Numbered from the stretch's first letter, positions 17,355-27,502 are shown. The stretch: DNA of 64,000 nt from Bordetella ansorpii (GCF_900078705.1 NZ_FKIF01000007.1:558001-622000), one strand, 5' to 3'. Made by a program: numbers and translations. Notes: a model not told the origin generated them from the letters alone.

Positions 17355-18671
17355 TCAGTCCTGCCGCAGCACCTGGGCCGGCTGCAGCCGCGAGGCGCGC
17401 CAGCTGGGATAGAGCGTGGCCACCAGCGACAGCGCCAGCGACGTGAGGCCGATGGAGACGATGTCCGCCATCTGCGGATCGGACGGCAGTTCGTTGATGA
17501 AGTAGACCTCGCGCGCCAGGAAATGGATGCCCAGCAGGCGCTCGATGAAAGGCACGATGATGTGGATGTTGTAGGCGATGAGGATGCCGCCGGTCACGCC
17601 CAGGACAGTGCCGATGACGCCGATCAGCGAGCCCTGCACAAGGAAGATGCGCGCGATCTCGCCCGGCCGCGCGCCCAGCGTGCGCAGGATGGCGACGTCG
17701 GAGCGCTTGTCCTTGACCGCCATCACCAGCGAGGCCAGCAGGTTGAACGCGGCCACCGCCACGATCAGCGCCAGGATGAGGAACATCATGCGTTTCTGCG
17801 TCTGCACCGCGGCGAACCAGGTGCGGTTGTTGCGCGTCCAGTCGCTGGCCATGATGTAGGGCGGCAGCGTCTTCTGCAGCTCGGCCGCGATCTGGGGCGC
17901 GCGCTGCATGTCGTTCACGCGCAGGCGCATGCCGGCCGTGCCGCTGTCGGCGAACACCGCCGCCGCGTCGCGGTCGTTGATGAAGGCCAGCGAGGAGTCG
18001 TATTCGTAATGGCCCGACGAAAAGATGCCGGTGACGGTGAACTGCCGCATGCGCGGCGCGAAACCGCCCGGGGCCACGGCCAGGCGGGCATTGGCGTTGT
18101 CGGGTTCGGCGCCGGCGCTGCTCTGCGGGGCCAGCATCAGCACCGTGTCGCCGGCCTTCACGCCCATGGTCTTGGCCAGTTCCTCGCCCAGCACGATGCC
18201 GTAGCTGCCGGGCTCGAGCGACTCGAGCTTGCCGCTGGTCATCTCGCGCGGGATGTCGGACACCTTGCCTTCGGCGACGGGATCGATGCCGCGCACCTGC
18301 ACCCCGCGTACGGCATCGCCGCGCACCAGCATGCCCTGCGCCGCCACGAACGGCGCCTGGCCGATGATGGCGGGATTCTTGCCCAGGTCGCCGGCGAAAT
18401 TCGGCCACAGCGTCAGCACGCGTTCGGGCGAGGCGCCCGGCACGTAGAGCTCGATGTGCGGCAGCACCGACAGCATGCGGTCGCGCACTTCCTTCTGGAA
18501 ACCGTTCATCACGGACAGCACCACGATCAGGGCGGCCACGCCCAGCGCGATGCCCGCCATCGACGAGGCGGCGATGAAGGAGACGAAGCGGTCGCGTCCG
18601 CGCCGACCGCGCAGGGAGGCCATGCCCGCATAACGGGCGCCTACCCAGAGTTCATAGGGGATTTTCAGCAC
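17355..18671 (-). CDS. lipoprotein-releasing system membrane protein LolC/LolE, first tandem copy
   Basis: A 438-residue LolC/E-type permease, paralogous to the next gene along its whole length (VSFIAASSMAGIALGVAALI, MNGFQKEVRDRMLSVLPHIEL, RTLGARPGEIARIFLVQG). Its periplasmic part carries a short insert absent from the other copy (SSAGAEPDNANARLAVAPG), which may affect LolA or lipoprotein contact. I chose the GTG at 18671 because translation from there (VLKIPYELWVGARYAG) aligns exactly with the MFKIPYEFWIGARYAG start of the paralogue. An ATG 105 bases upstream would add an unrelated segment. Only 3 bases separate the two copies. Confidence 0.9.
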   Translation of the reverse strand: MLKIPYELWVGARYAGMASLRGRRGRDRFVSFIAASSMAGIALGVAALIVVLSVMNGFQKEVRDRMLSVLPHIELYVPGASPERVLTLWPNFAGDLGKNPAIIGQAPFVAAQGMLVRGDAVRGVQVRGIDPVAEGKVSDIPREMTSGKLESLEPGSYGIVLGEELAKTMGVKAGDTVLMLAPQSSAGAEPDNANARLAVAPGGFAPRMRQFTVTGIFSSGHYEYDSSLAFINDRDAAAVFADSGTAGMRLRVNDMQRAPQIAAELQKTLPPYIMASDWTRNNRTWFAAVQTQKRMMFLILALIVAVAAFNLLASLVMAVKDKRSDVAILRTLGARPGEIARIFLVQGSLIGVIGTVLGVTGGILIAYNIHIIVPFIERLLGIHFLAREVYFINELPSDPQMADIVSIGLTSLALSLVATLYPSWRASRLQPAQVLRQD

Positions 18672-18869
18672 GAGCGGGATTATGGCATCAAGGATGAGGG
18701 GGCTCGTAGCGAAATGTGTGCAGAGTACGAGGGATGTTTGGCGAAAAGTTTCCGTGTGGACCAGCGGACTCATCATCCGTTGGTGCCGAGCCGCTCTCCA
18801 GAGTTCCCCGACAAGGGGCCGATTCCGTCAGTCAGCCCGTGACCGAAACGTCGCACTACAATCCCGCCC

Positions 18870-19916
18870 ATGCTCATTGTCATCCCCGGCGCCCTGCCCC
18901 CGGCGTCCGTCGCGCCCGAACTGGCCAAGCGGCTGCCCAAGCAGGCGCCCGCGTTGCATGCCTGGCTGCAGGCCGGCCAGGCCCGGTCCGAGCCCTTCGA
19001 CGTGCGCGCGCAGGGCTGTACGCCCCTCGAAGCCTGGCAACTGGAACGGGCGGGCTTTCGCGGCCAGCCTGAACTGCCTTTCGGGGCGGGTCTCGGACCG
19101 CTGCTGGCCGCGCAAGCCCGAACCGACGCCACGCGTCCCCCGGCTTCGCCGCCCGGCCCGGATGCGGCATCAGCAGACGCGTCCGCGACGCCTTCCCCCG
19201 CCGGCGCGGCATCGGCCAATTCCGGCATCTGGCTCGCCGACCTCGTCCACATGGCCCTGGGCACCGACCAGGCCTCGCTGCTGGAGCCGGACCAGATGGA
19301 CTTGCGGCCAGAGGAAGGCCAGGCGCTCTACGACGCCGTCGCGCCGCTATTCGACGGTACCGCCTTCGCCGCCGCCCCCCTGGCCCCCCACCGCTGGCGC
19401 GTGACCCTGCCCGAGGGCCTGCGCCCGCACACGGGCAGCCCGCGCGCCGTGGCCGGCCACAACCTGAATGCCTGGTGGCCGCAGGACGCCACCATGCGCC
19501 CGTGGCGCCGCCTGCTGAACGAAATCCAGATGGCCTGGTACGAACACCCGGTGAACGAGGCCCGCGCCGCGCGCGGCGCCGCCCCGGTCAACGGGTTGTG
19601 GCTGTACGGCGGCGCAACGCCCTGGCCCATCCAGCAGCCCGCGCCGGACGACGCCCAGCTCATCACCGACCTGGACGCCGCCCACCGCGCCGGCGACTGG
19701 GCCACCTGGCTCGACGCCCTGTCCGGCCTGGACCGCGCGCGCATCGCCCCGCTGGCGGGCTCGGAGAAATCCCCCCTGCCCGCGCAACCCACCGAACTGC
19801 TGCTGCTGGGCGAGGATCGCCGCGTCCGGCTCACCCTGAAACCGCGCACCGGCCTGCTGAAATGGCTGCCGGCGCCCAAGCACGACTGGAACACCTGGTG
19901 GTCTCGCCCCGTCTGA
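18870..19916 (+). CDS. RpfE-like/phosphoglycerate-mutase-annotated protein of unknown function, upstream of recJ
   Basis: This 348-residue protein is of the type found directly in front of recJ in many Beta- and Gammaproteobacteria and labelled RpfE-like or, weakly, as a phosphoglycerate-mutase relative. It opens with [11 protein letters not shown] and has a low-complexity Ala/Pro-rich linker at about residues 88-120. A conserved-looking core includes [28 protein letters not shown] and [10 protein letters not shown], and it ends near [10 protein letters not shown] see no catalytic motif that I can assign with confidence. It overlaps recJ by 19 bases, so the two are translationally coupled and may share a role in DNA repair or its regulation. 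Confidence 0.75.
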   Translation: MLIVIPGALPPASVAPELAKRLPKQAPALHAWLQAGQARSEPFDVRAQGCTPLEAWQLERAGFRGQPELPFGAGLGPLLAAQARTDATRPPASPPGPDAASADASATPSPAGAASANSGIWLADLVHMALGTDQASLLEPDQMDLRPEEGQALYDAVAPLFDGTAFAAAPLAPHRWRVTLPEGLRPHTGSPRAVAGHNLNAWWPQDATMRPWRRLLNEIQMAWYEHPVNEARAARGAAPVNGLWLYGGATPWPIQQPAPDDAQLITDLDAAHRAGDWATWLDALSGLDRARIAPLAGSEKSPLPAQPTELLLLGEDRRVRLTLKPRTGLLKWLPAPKHDWNTWWSRPV

Positions 19917-21598
19917 CCGTACGCCCCACCGACGCCGCAGCCTGCAGGCTGCTGGAATCCGCCGGCATCCATCCCCTGCTGTCGCGCCTGTGGGCCGCGC
20001 GCGGGGTCACGCACCCCGACCAGACCCGCCTGGCCTGGCCCGCGCTGCTGCCGCCCAGCGGCCTGACGCATTCGGCGCATGCCGCTGGCGTGCTGGCCGA
20101 CGCCATCCAGCAGCGCAAGAAGCTGCTGATCGTGGCCGACTACGACTGCGACGGCGCCACCGCCTGCGCGGTCGGCCTGCGCGCCCTGGCCGCCATGGGC
20201 GCCGACGTCGACTTCCTGGTGCCCAACCGCTTCGAAACGGGCTATGGCCTGTCGCCCGCCGTGATCGAACTGGCCTGCACGCACCGCGGCGGCAAGCCCG
20301 ACCTCATCATCACGGTGGACAACGGCATCGCCAGCGTCGACGGCGTGGCCGCGGCCAATGCCGCCGGCATCGGCGTGGTCGTCACCGACCATCACCTGCC
20401 CGGCGACACCCTGCCCGACGCCCTGGCCATCGTGAACCCCAACCAGCCCGGCTGCGGCTTCCCGTCCAAGAACCTGGCCGGCGTGGGCGTCATCTTCTAC
20501 ATGATGCTGGCGCTGCGCGCCGAGCTGCGCCGCCGCGGCGTGTACGCGGCCGACGGCGGCCCTCGCCTGGATGCGCTGGCCGACCTGGTGGCGCTGGGCA
20601 CGGTCGCCGACGTGGTCAAGCTCGATGCCAACAACCGCCTGCTGGTCACGCAGGGCCTGCAGCGCATGCGCGCCGGCCGCATGCAGCCCGGCCTGCGCGC
20701 CCTGTTCGCCGTGGCCAGCCGCGAGCCGCGCACCGCCAGCGGCTTCGACCTGGGCTTCGCCCTGGGCCCGCGCATCAACGCCGCCGGCCGCCTGGCCGAC
20801 ATGAGCCTGGGCATCGCCTGCCTGACCACCGACGACGAGGCCGAGGCCCTGGACATGGCGCGCCAGCTCGACCAGATCAACCGCGAACGCCGCACCATCG
20901 AGGCCGAGATGCGCGACCAGGCCATGGCCGCCATGGCCGATCCCTCGGCCGCGCCGGGCGCCACCGTCTGCGTGTTCGACCCGGGCTGGCACCAGGGCGT
21001 GGTGGGCCTGGTGGCCTCGCGCCTGAAGGAAAAGTTCTGGCGCCCCACCCTGGCCTTCGCGCCGGCGGGCGACGACGAGATCCGCGGCTCGGGCCGTTCG
21101 ATTCCCGACGTGCACCTGCGCGACGCGCTGGACCTGGTCTCCAAGCGCCATCCCAACCTGATCCGCAAGTTCGGCGGCCACGCCATGGCGGCCGGCCTGA
21201 CACTGGGCCGCGACGACTTCGCCACCTTCGCCCCCGCCTTCGACGCCGCTGTGCGCGAGCTGACGGGCCGCGACCGCTTCGAGCCGCTGATCGAGACCGA
21301 CGGCACGCTGGAATCCGGCTACGCCAATGCGGAGGTCGCCGGGCTATTGAACCAGCAGGTCTGGGGCGCGGGTTTCGCGGCTCCGCTGTTCCTGGACGAA
21401 TTCACCGTGCGCGCCCAGCGGCTGGTGGGCGAGAAGCACCTGAAGCTGTCGCTGGAACGCGGCCACCAGCGCTTCGACGCCATCTGGTTCGGGCACGATC
21501 AGTCGGTGCCCGAGCACGTGCAGGTGGCCTACCGGCTGGAGCAGAACGTGTGGAACGGCATGGTGTCGGCGCAGTTGGTGATCGAGCACGCCGAATAG
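19898..21598 (+). CDS. recJ: single-stranded-DNA-specific exonuclease RecJ
   Basis: This 566-residue 5'-3' single-strand exonuclease acts in RecF-pathway recombination and mismatch repair. The DHH-family motifs are in order: [11 protein letters not shown] (motif I), [15 protein letters not shown] (motif III DHH) and [28 protein letters not shown] appears as [14 protein letters not shown]. The DHHA1 domain carries [17 protein letters not shown] and [12 protein letters not shown], and an OB-like C-terminal domain follows. Length matches E. coli RecJ (577). The start is placed at a GTG overlapping the end of the RpfE-like gene, because no ATG precedes the conserved N-terminus closely; a nearby CTG is an alternative. 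A perfect hairpin follows the stop. Confidence 0.95.
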   Translation: MVSPRLTVRPTDAAACRLLESAGIHPLLSRLWAARGVTHPDQTRLAWPALLPPSGLTHSAHAAGVLADAIQQRKKLLIVADYDCDGATACAVGLRALAAMGADVDFLVPNRFETGYGLSPAVIELACTHRGGKPDLIITVDNGIASVDGVAAANAAGIGVVVTDHHLPGDTLPDALAIVNPNQPGCGFPSKNLAGVGVIFYMMLALRAELRRRGVYAADGGPRLDALADLVALGTVADVVKLDANNRLLVTQGLQRMRAGRMQPGLRALFAVASREPRTASGFDLGFALGPRINAAGRLADMSLGIACLTTDDEAEALDMARQLDQINRERRTIEAEMRDQAMAAMADPSAAPGATVCVFDPGWHQGVVGLVASRLKEKFWRPTLAFAPAGDDEIRGSGRSIPDVHLRDALDLVSKRHPNLIRKFGGHAMAAGLTLGRDDFATFAPAFDAAVRELTGRDRFEPLIETDGTLESGYANAEVAGLLNQQVWGAGFAAPLFLDEFTVRAQRLVGEKHLKLSLERGHQRFDAIWFGHDQSVPEHVQVAYRLEQNVWNGMVSAQLVIEHAE

Positions 21599-21623
21599 GC
21601 CTGCCAATCCAGCCTCACGGACA

Positions 21624-21649
21624 CAAACGCCGCCCCAGGGCGGCGTTTG
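21624..21649 (+). terminator. hairpin downstream of recJ
   Basis: CAAACGCCGCCC and GGGCGGCGTTTG form a perfect 12-bp stem with a 2-base loop, 25 bases after the recJ stop. No T-run follows, so it is a probable but not classical intrinsic terminator separating recJ from prfB. Confidence 0.75.
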
Positions 21650-21812
21650 CACATCCGGTCCAGGCGCCCTGCCTGCTCACCAGCCTGGCCGGCTGCGACA
21701 CCGCATGCGCCTCCCCCCATACCTACCACAGCACCTTCCGCACACCCCCGAACCGATCTCCCCCAGACAAGCTAAAATGCCAGGTTTCGCAGAAAAGTCA
21801 TCAAGGATCGCC

Positions 21813-22917
21813 ATGGAAGCCGAACGCCAGAACCAGATCGCCGCCCGCCTCGCCGACTACGCGCAGCGCGAGCTGGCGTTACGGGGGTATCTTTGACTAC
21901 GATGCCAAGACCGAACGCCTGCACGTCGTAAACGCCGAGCTCGAAGACCCGGCCGTCTGGAACGACCCCAAGCACGCCCAGGACCTGGGCCGTGAAAAGA
22001 AATCCCTCGAAGACGTCGTCACCACGCTGACCGAACTGGGCAATGGCGTGGCCGATGCGCGCGAGCTGTTCGAGCTGGCCGCGGCCGACAATGACGACGC
22101 CACCCTCGAAGCCATCGAGCAGGACGCCAACGGCTTCCAGGAACGTCTCGAAGGCCTCGAATTCCGCCGCATGTTCTCCAACCCGGCCGATCCGCTGAAC
22201 TGCTTCGTGGACATCCAGGCCGGCGCGGGCGGCACCGAGGCGCAGGACTGGGCTTCCATGCTGCTGCGCCAGTACCTGAAGTATGCCGAGCGCAAGGGTT
22301 TCAAGGCCGAAGTGCTGGAAGAGTCCGAGGGCGAAGTGGCGGGGCTGAAGTCGGCCACCATCAAGCTCGAGGGCGAGTACGCATTCGGCTACCTTCGCAC
22401 CGAAACCGGCGTGCACCGCCTGGTCCGCAAGAGCCCGTTCGACTCCTCCGGCGGCCGCCACACCTCGTTCGCCAGCGTGTTCGTCTATCCCGAGATCGAC
22501 GACTCGTTCGAGATCGAGGTCAACCCCGCCGACCTGCGCGTGGACACCTACCGTGCCAGCGGCGCGGGCGGCCAGCACATCAACAAGACCGACTCGGCCG
22601 TGCGCCTGACGCACATCCCCACCGGCATCGTCGTGCAGTGCCAGAACGACCGTTCGCAGCACCGCAACCGCGCCGAAGCCATGCAGATGCTGAAGTCGCG
22701 CCTGTACGAGCTGGAAATGCGCAACCGCATGGCCGAGCAGCAGAAGCTGGAAGACTCCAAGACCGACGTGGGCTGGGGCCACCAGATCCGTTCGTACGTG
22801 CTGGACCAGAGCCGCATCAAGGACCTGCGCACCAACGTCGAAATCTCGAACACGCAGAAAGTGCTGGACGGCGACCTGGATCCCTTCATCCAGGCCAGCC
22901 TGAAGCAAGGCGTCTGA
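21813..22917 (+). CDS. prfB: peptide chain release factor 2, made by programmed +1 frameshift
   Basis: RF2 recognises UGA and UAA stop codons. The first 27 codons (ATG at 21813, ribosome site AAGGA) end at an in-frame TGA at 21894-21896. Slipping forward one base at CTT-T joins them to the 340-codon main frame that begins GAC at 21895, giving 367 residues, the normal RF2 length. The main frame shows the codon-recognition tripeptide SPF ([11 protein letters not shown]) and the peptidyl-transferase GGQ motif ([17 protein letters not shown]). The low-RF2 feedback is the known control. prfB is followed by an SDR gene and lysS on the same strand. Confidence 0.97.
21881..21897 (+). promoter_or_regulatory. 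prfB programmed +1 frameshift site
   Basis: The site reads ACGGGGGTATCTTTGAC: an internal Shine-Dalgarno-like G-run, then TAT, the slippery CTT, the in-frame TGA and a following C. This is the canonical autoregulatory arrangement. The G-run has CGGGGG where E. coli has AGGGGG, still able to pair with 16S rRNA. Scarce RF2 lets the ribosome slip and bypass the stop. Confidence 0.95.
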
Positions 22918-22951
22918 CCCCGAGTTTCCAACCCGATCAGCGAGGCACAGC

Positions 22952-23707
22952 ATGACCGACACCATTGCCATCCTTACCGGCGCCTCGCGCGGCCTGGGCG
23001 CCGCGCTGGCGCGTGGCCTGGCGCGCCCCGGCGTGCGCCTGGTCACGCTGGCGCGGCGCGACGACGCCGAACTGGCCGAATTCGCCCGCGCACAGGGCGC
23101 CGAGTTGCAGCAGGTCAAGGTCGACCTGTCCGACCTGTCCGCCGCGCAGCGCACCGCCGACCAGATCGCGCGTGACCTGCCGCACGACGCCAGGCGCTAC
23201 CTGCTGGTCAACAACGCCGGCACCGTGCAGCCGGTGTCGCCCTGTGCGGGGCTGACCGACGCCGCCAGCATCACGCAGGCGTTCAACCTCAACGTCACCG
23301 CCGTCATGCTGCTCACCGCGCGCTTCCTGCAGGCGGTGCGCGGCATGCAGGCCGACCGCCGGGTGCTCAACATCTCGTCGGGCGCCGGCCGCAATCCCAA
23401 CGCGGGCTGGGGCGTGTACTGTGCCACCAAGGCCGCGTTGGACATGTACACGCGCGTGCTGAAGCAGGAACAGGGCGCCGACGGCGTGCGCGCCGTCTCG
23501 CTGGCGCCCGGCATCGTCGACACCGACATGCAGGAAACCATCCGCGGCAGCGACCCCGCCAGCTTCCCCGCCCTGGCCAAGTTCCAGGAATTCAAGACCG
23601 CCGGCCAACTGGCCGCTCCCGCCGACGTTGCCGCGCGCATCCTCGCCTACCTAGACCGCGACGACTTCGGCACGACCGACATCGACGACATCCGCCATTA
23701 CCCCTGA
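22952..23707 (+). CDS. short-chain dehydrogenase/reductase of unknown substrate
   Basis: This 251-residue classical SDR has the cofactor motif [15 protein letters not shown] (TGxxxGxG) near residue 9, VNNAGTVQP (NNAG) near 88, the catalytic serine in NISSGAG and the active-site pair in YCATKAALD (YxxxK). The residue after the first strand (LARRDD) favours NADP over NAD, as in sepiapterin reductase/benzil reductase-like SDRs. It sits between prfB and lysS (34 and 7 bases away) and is probably co-transcribed. No neighbour suggests a substrate. Confidence 0.9.
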   Translation: MTDTIAILTGASRGLGAALARGLARPGVRLVTLARRDDAELAEFARAQGAELQQVKVDLSDLSAAQRTADQIARDLPHDARRYLLVNNAGTVQPVSPCAGLTDAASITQAFNLNVTAVMLLTARFLQAVRGMQADRRVLNISSGAGRNPNAGWGVYCATKAALDMYTRVLKQEQGADGVRAVSLAPGIVDTDMQETIRGSDPASFPALAKFQEFKTAGQLAAPADVAARILAYLDRDDFGTTDIDDIRHYP

Positions 23708-23714
23708 ACCCGCC

Positions 23715-25232
23715 ATGACCGACCACCCCGCCGCCCCCGCCCAGGACGAAAACCGCTTGATCGCCGAACGGCGCGTCAAGCTGGCCAAACTGCGCGAAAC
23801 CGGTGTCGCGTATCCGAACGACTTCGTACCCGACGCCCGCGCCGCCGACCTGCACGCCCAATACGACGATCAGGAACAGCCCGCCCTGGAAGAGGCCGCG
23901 GTGCAGGTCAAGGTGGCCGGCCGCATGATGCTCAAGCGCGTCATGGGCCGCGCCAGCTTCGCCACGCTGCAGGACAGCACCGGCCGCATCCAGCTCTACC
24001 TGGAACGCGGCACGCTGGGCGAGGAGGTCTACGCGGCATTCAAGCAATGGGACATCGGCGACATCATCGCCATCGAAGGCCGCATCTTCAAGACCAACAA
24101 GGGCGAACTGTCGGTGCACGCCACCGCCGCCCGCCTGCTGTCGAAGTCGCTGCGCCCCCTGCCCGACAAGTTCCATGGCGTGGCCGACCAGGAACTGCGC
24201 TACCGCCAGCGCTACGTCGACCTCATCATGACAGACGCCACGCGCCGCACCTTCGAGGCGCGCAGCAAGGCCATCGGCAGCATCCGCCAGTTCATGCTGG
24301 AATCCGGCTTCCTCGAAGTCGAGACCCCCATGCTGCACCCCATCCCGGGCGGCGCGGCGGCCAAGCCCTTCATCACCCACCACAACGCGCTGGACATGGA
24401 AATGTTCCTGCGCATTGCGCCCGAGCTGTACCTGAAGCGCCTGATCGTGGGCGGCTTCGAGCGCGTGTTCGAAGTCAACCGCAACTTCCGCAATGAAGGC
24501 GTCAGCCCGCGCCACAACCCCGAATTCACGATGATGGAGTTCTACGCGGCCTATGCGGACTACCGCTGGCTGATGGACTTCACCGAGCAGGTCATCCGTG
24601 GCGCGGCCATCGCCGCCACCGGCAGCGCCGTGCTCACCTACCAGGAACGCGAACTGGACCTGTCCAAGCCGTTCGACCGCCTGACCATCTGCGAAGCCAT
24701 CATCAAGTACGCCCCCGGCTACACGCAGGAGCAACTGGACGACATCGAGTTCGTGCGCGCCGACCTGAAGAAGCACGGCGCGGACGTCGACGGCCCCGTG
24801 CTGTCGCGCGCCGGCCTGGGCGCGCTGCAACTGGCGCTGTTCGAGGAAACGGCCGAGTCCAAGCTCTGGAACCCGACCTACATCATCGACTACCCGGTCG
24901 AGGTCTCGCCGCTGGCGCGCGCCTCCGACACCCGCGAGGGCATCACCGAGCGCTTCGAGCTGTTCATGACCGGCCGCGAGATCGCCAACGGCTTCTCCGA
25001 GCTGAACGATCCCGAAGACCAGGCCGAGCGCTTCCGTTCGCAGGTCGAGGCCAAGGACGCGGGCGACGAGGAAGCCATGTTCTACGACGCGGACTACATC
25101 CGCGCCCTGGAATACGGCATGCCCCCCACCGGCGGCTGCGGCATCGGCATCGACCGCCTGGTCATGCTGCTGACCGACAGCCCCAGCATCCGCGACGTCA
25201 TCCTGTTCCCGCATCTGCGCCGTGAAGACTGA
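23715..25232 (+). CDS. lysS: lysyl-tRNA synthetase, class II
   Basis: This 505-residue cytoplasmic enzyme charges tRNA-Lys. The N-terminal OB-fold anticodon-binding domain spans about residues 55-150 ([36 protein letters not shown]). The class II catalytic core shows motif 1 around [20 protein letters not shown] and motif 2 in [21 protein letters not shown]. Motif 3 is the glycine-rich [14 protein letters not shown] near the C-terminus. Length and motif order match bacterial LysS. It is the distal member of the prfB-SDR-lysS group; prfB-lysS linkage is widespread in proteobacteria. Confidence 0.97.
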   Translation: MTDHPAAPAQDENRLIAERRVKLAKLRETGVAYPNDFVPDARAADLHAQYDDQEQPALEEAAVQVKVAGRMMLKRVMGRASFATLQDSTGRIQLYLERGTLGEEVYAAFKQWDIGDIIAIEGRIFKTNKGELSVHATAARLLSKSLRPLPDKFHGVADQELRYRQRYVDLIMTDATRRTFEARSKAIGSIRQFMLESGFLEVETPMLHPIPGGAAAKPFITHHNALDMEMFLRIAPELYLKRLIVGGFERVFEVNRNFRNEGVSPRHNPEFTMMEFYAAYADYRWLMDFTEQVIRGAAIAATGSAVLTYQERELDLSKPFDRLTICEAIIKYAPGYTQEQLDDIEFVRADLKKHGADVDGPVLSRAGLGALQLALFEETAESKLWNPTYIIDYPVEVSPLARASDTREGITERFELFMTGREIANGFSELNDPEDQAERFRSQVEAKDAGDEEAMFYDADYIRALEYGMPPTGGCGIGIDRLVMLLTDSPSIRDVILFPHLRRED

Positions 25233-25244
25233 GCGGGCCGCGCC

Positions 25245-25538
25245 ATGATCGCCAAGATCCTCGTCATCGTCGCGTTCCTGGTGCTGCTGATGTATGTGGT
25301 GCTGCCCAAGCGCGGCGTGCTGGCCGCGCCGCCGGGCACCGACCAGCGCACCTACACGGCGCTATTGCTCACGGCCGTCGTGATGCTGATCGCCTCCCTG
25401 TGCTGCGTGGCCTTCTGGCTGGGCCAGGCGTCTTCCGGCGCCGGCCAGGAACGCAGCACCCTGCTGCCCATCGCCGGCGTGCTGCTGGCCGTCTCGGTGG
25501 CCTGCGCCGGCGTGGCGCTGCTGAAGCGGCGCCGCTAG
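25245..25538 (+). CDS. small three-helix membrane protein, function unknown
   Basis: A 97-residue protein with three predicted membrane segments (about residues 4-20, 38-60 and 74-91) separated by short polar loops. The loops contain LPKRGVLAAPPGTDQRTY and GQASSGAGQERSTLL, and the tail LLKRRR is basic. I do not recognise a family. It starts 12 bases after lysS and ends before a strong terminator, so it is likely the last gene of the prfB-SDR-lysS transcript. Confidence 0.7.
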   Translation: MIAKILVIVAFLVLLMYVVLPKRGVLAAPPGTDQRTYTALLLTAVVMLIASLCCVAFWLGQASSGAGQERSTLLPIAGVLLAVSVACAGVALLKRRR

Positions 25539-25566
25539 CCCACCGAAACCGGACACTCAAAAAATG

Positions 25567-25601
25567 ATGCCGCGGGGCCTTGCCACAAGGCCCCGCGGCA
25601 T
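25567..25601. terminator. strong bidirectional terminator hairpin
   Basis: ATGCCGCGGGGCCTTG and CAAGGCCCCGCGGCAT form a perfect 16-bp stem with a 3-base loop, between the rightward lysS group and the leftward GalB-like gene. AAAA precedes and TTT follows, so it can end transcripts in both directions. Confidence 0.85.
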
Positions 25602-25622
25602 TTAGGCCGATCGAGGCGCGGC

Positions 25623-26348
25623 CTATGCCAGTTCCGCCGTGACCTGCGGGAAGACACGCTGGTAGCCCTCGCCGTACTGGATCTTCAGAGCCGAATTGCG
25701 CGCCGCCTGCACGCCACGCTGCAAGGCCACGCGGGTGTAGTACTCCCACAGATGCTCCTGCGCGGCCATGGTCTCGAATGCGCGGCGCTTGGTCTGCCAG
25801 ACCGGCGAGATGTCCAGCAGCACATCGGGCTTCCAGCCGCATTGCTCCGGCTGGTGCGGCTCGAACAGGAATACCGGCGGCGCGCCCAGCACGCCCTCTT
25901 CTGGATGATGTCCATGCGCCTGGGCAATCACGCGCGCCTCCTGCGCCACGTGCGTGGCCAAAGGGTGATCGAAGTTGTACGGGTCGCGCTGCGAATGCGT
26001 CAGCACGAAGGCCGGCCGCAGTTCGCGGTAGATATCGACCAGTTGGAACAACGCTTCGTCGGGTACGCGCAAGGGATAGTCGCCGCAATCCAGGAACCGC
26101 ACGGAAGCCCCCAGGATGCCCGCCGCGCGTTCCGCCTCTTCGCGGCGGGCAGCCTTCACGCGTTCCAGCGTCATGCCAGGCTCGCGCCAAAGCTTGGCCG
26201 ATTCGCCGCGCTCGCCATACGACAGGCACACGACGACCATGTTCCAACCGCGGCTGGCATACAGGGCGATCGCCCCCCCGGCCCGCCAGACGAAATCCGC
26301 CGAATGCGCACTGACGATCAGGCCCGTCTGTTGCGTGGTGCTGCTCAT
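25623..26348 (-). CDS. galB: PIG-L/LmbE-fold hydrolase, probable 4-oxalomesaconate hydratase (GalB-like)
   Basis: This 241-residue protein of the LmbE/PIG-L fold begins with IVSAHSADFVWRAGGAIAL. This metal-site variant (AHSAD instead of AHPDD) is typical of Pseudomonas putida GalB, which hydrates 4-oxalomesaconate in gallate degradation. Further GalB-like landmarks are CLSYGERGESAKLW, LTHSQRDPYNFDHPLA, FLFEPHQPEQCGWKPDVLLDI and AAQEHLWEYYTRVA. AGGGAG lies in good position before the ATG at 26348. It lies 36 bases after a Bug-family receptor gene and near a divergent LysR regulator, but no other gallate or protocatechuate meta-cleavage genes are in the window. The substrate assignment is from family likeness; a related hydratase or deacetylase role is possible. 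Confidence 0.7.
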   Translation of the reverse strand: MSSTTQQTGLIVSAHSADFVWRAGGAIALYASRGWNMVVVCLSYGERGESAKLWREPGMTLERVKAARREEAERAAGILGASVRFLDCGDYPLRVPDEALFQLVDIYRELRPAFVLTHSQRDPYNFDHPLATHVAQEARVIAQAHGHHPEEGVLGAPPVFLFEPHQPEQCGWKPDVLLDISPVWQTKRRAFETMAAQEHLWEYYTRVALQRGVQAARNSALKIQYGEGYQRVFPQVTAELA

Positions 26349-26384
26349 GAATTGCTCCCTTGAATAGGCCGGCTGGACGCGCAC

Positions 26385-27374
26385 TCAATCGGCGCGCACG
26401 CCCGCCTGCTTGATGACGCGTTCCCATTTGATGGTTTCGGCGGCGACGAAGCGGCTGAAATCGGCGGCGCTGCCCGGGGTCAGTTCGGCGCCCATCTCGG
26501 CCATGCGCTGCCGCACATTCGCGTCGGCCAGCGCCTTGCGCAGCGCCTGGTTCAGGCGTTGCACGACCGGCGCGGGCATGCCGGCGGGACCGATCACGCC
26601 CCACCACACCGCGGCCTGCGCGTCCGGCAGGCCCTGATCCACCACGGTGGGCACCTTGGGCAACAGCGGCGAACGCTTGGCATCCAACACCGCCAGCGCG
26701 CGCAACTTGCCCGACTGGATATGCGGCAGGACCTCCAGCGGATTGATCGCCATGAAATCGATGCGCCCGCCCAGCAGGTCCGTGACGGCCGGCGACCCGC
26801 CCTTGTACGGCACATGCAGCGCCTGGAACTTGCCTTCGCGCTTGAGCAGTTCGCTGGCCAGATGCCCCGAACTGCCATTGCCCGCGGACGCATAGGTCAG
26901 CTTGTCCGGATGGGCGCGGCCATATGCCACCAGATCCTTCAGGCTTCGGTGGGGCGAATCGGACGGCACCACCACGACCAGCGAGGCATAACCGATGGCG
27001 CCCACCGCCGCGAAATCCTTGGCCGGGTCGAAGGGCAGCTTCGAGAACAGCGCGGCATTGCCGGCCAGCGTATTCGAGGCCGTCAGCAGCGTATAGCCGT
27101 CAGGCTGCGCGCGCGCCACCGCCTCCAGGCCGATGTTGGTGGCGGCGCCGGGCCGGTTGTCCACGATGATGGGCTGCCCCAGATCCTGCGCCATTTTCTG
27201 CGTCACCAGACGCGTGACGATATCCACCCCACCGCCCGGCGAGTACGGCACGACCACGCGTATGGGCTTGTCGGGGAACGCCTGCGCGCCCTGCGCGGCC
27301 GTAGCCCCCGCCAGCGCGAAAGCCAGGCCGCAGGCGCGCAGCAGGCGGGTCAGGACGTGGGAAGTCCGTTGCAT
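26385..27374 (-). CDS. Bug-family (TctC-like) periplasmic solute-binding protein
   Basis: This 329-residue extracytoplasmic receptor has a signal peptide cleaved near GAQA. The Bug signature follows: FPDKPIRVVVPYSPGGGVDIVTR, IIVDNRPGAATNIG, DGYTLLTAS, VPYKGGSPAVTDLLGGRIDFM and WWGVIGPAGMPAPVV. Bug proteins bind carboxylates and related small molecules. They are hugely expanded in Bordetella and relatives, often without adjacent TctA/TctB membrane genes, as here. Its location just upstream of the GalB-like gene suggests the ligand may be an aromatic or tricarboxylic acid, but this is inference. The divergent LysR gene probably regulates the pair. Confidence 0.93.
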   Translation of the reverse strand: MQRTSHVLTRLLRACGLAFALAGATAAQGAQAFPDKPIRVVVPYSPGGGVDIVTRLVTQKMAQDLGQPIIVDNRPGAATNIGLEAVARAQPDGYTLLTASNTLAGNAALFSKLPFDPAKDFAAVGAIGYASLVVVVPSDSPHRSLKDLVAYGRAHPDKLTYASAGNGSSGHLASELLKREGKFQALHVPYKGGSPAVTDLLGGRIDFMAINPLEVLPHIQSGKLRALAVLDAKRSPLLPKVPTVVDQGLPDAQAAVWWGVIGPAGMPAPVVQRLNQALRKALADANVRQRMAEMGAELTPGSAADFSRFVAAETIKWERVIKQAGVRAD

Positions 27375-27467
27375 CGATGTCTCCTGTTCGTGGGAACGCC
27401 GTTCGCGTCCCGTTCTTGGTATGCGGGTGACTATGATCTCGCCAGGCCATTAATATGATCCAATACT

Positions 27468-27498
27468 TTTGGAACCCACCTTTTATTTCGATTCCAAA
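27468..27498. promoter_or_regulatory. candidate LysR-regulator operator, inverted repeat TTTGGAA-N17-TTCCAAA
   Basis: A 7-bp inverted repeat (TTTGGAA at 27468-27474, TTCCAAA at 27492-27498) lies in the AT-rich divergent promoter region, ending 4 bases before the lysR ATG. Such a position suits autorepression. The arms are longer-spaced than the usual T-N11-A LysR box, so the assignment is tentative. Confidence 0.4.
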
Positions 27499-27502
27499 TA
27501 AC

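Noticed and set aside
16077-18842. 921-codon rightward open frame across the lol genes
   Set aside because: It is antisense to both LolC/E copies; its internal repetition only mirrors the gene duplication.
21813-21896. prfB as a pseudogene broken by an early stop
   Set aside because: The stop lies in the canonical CTT-TGA-C frameshift site after a G-run, the normal RF2 autoregulation.
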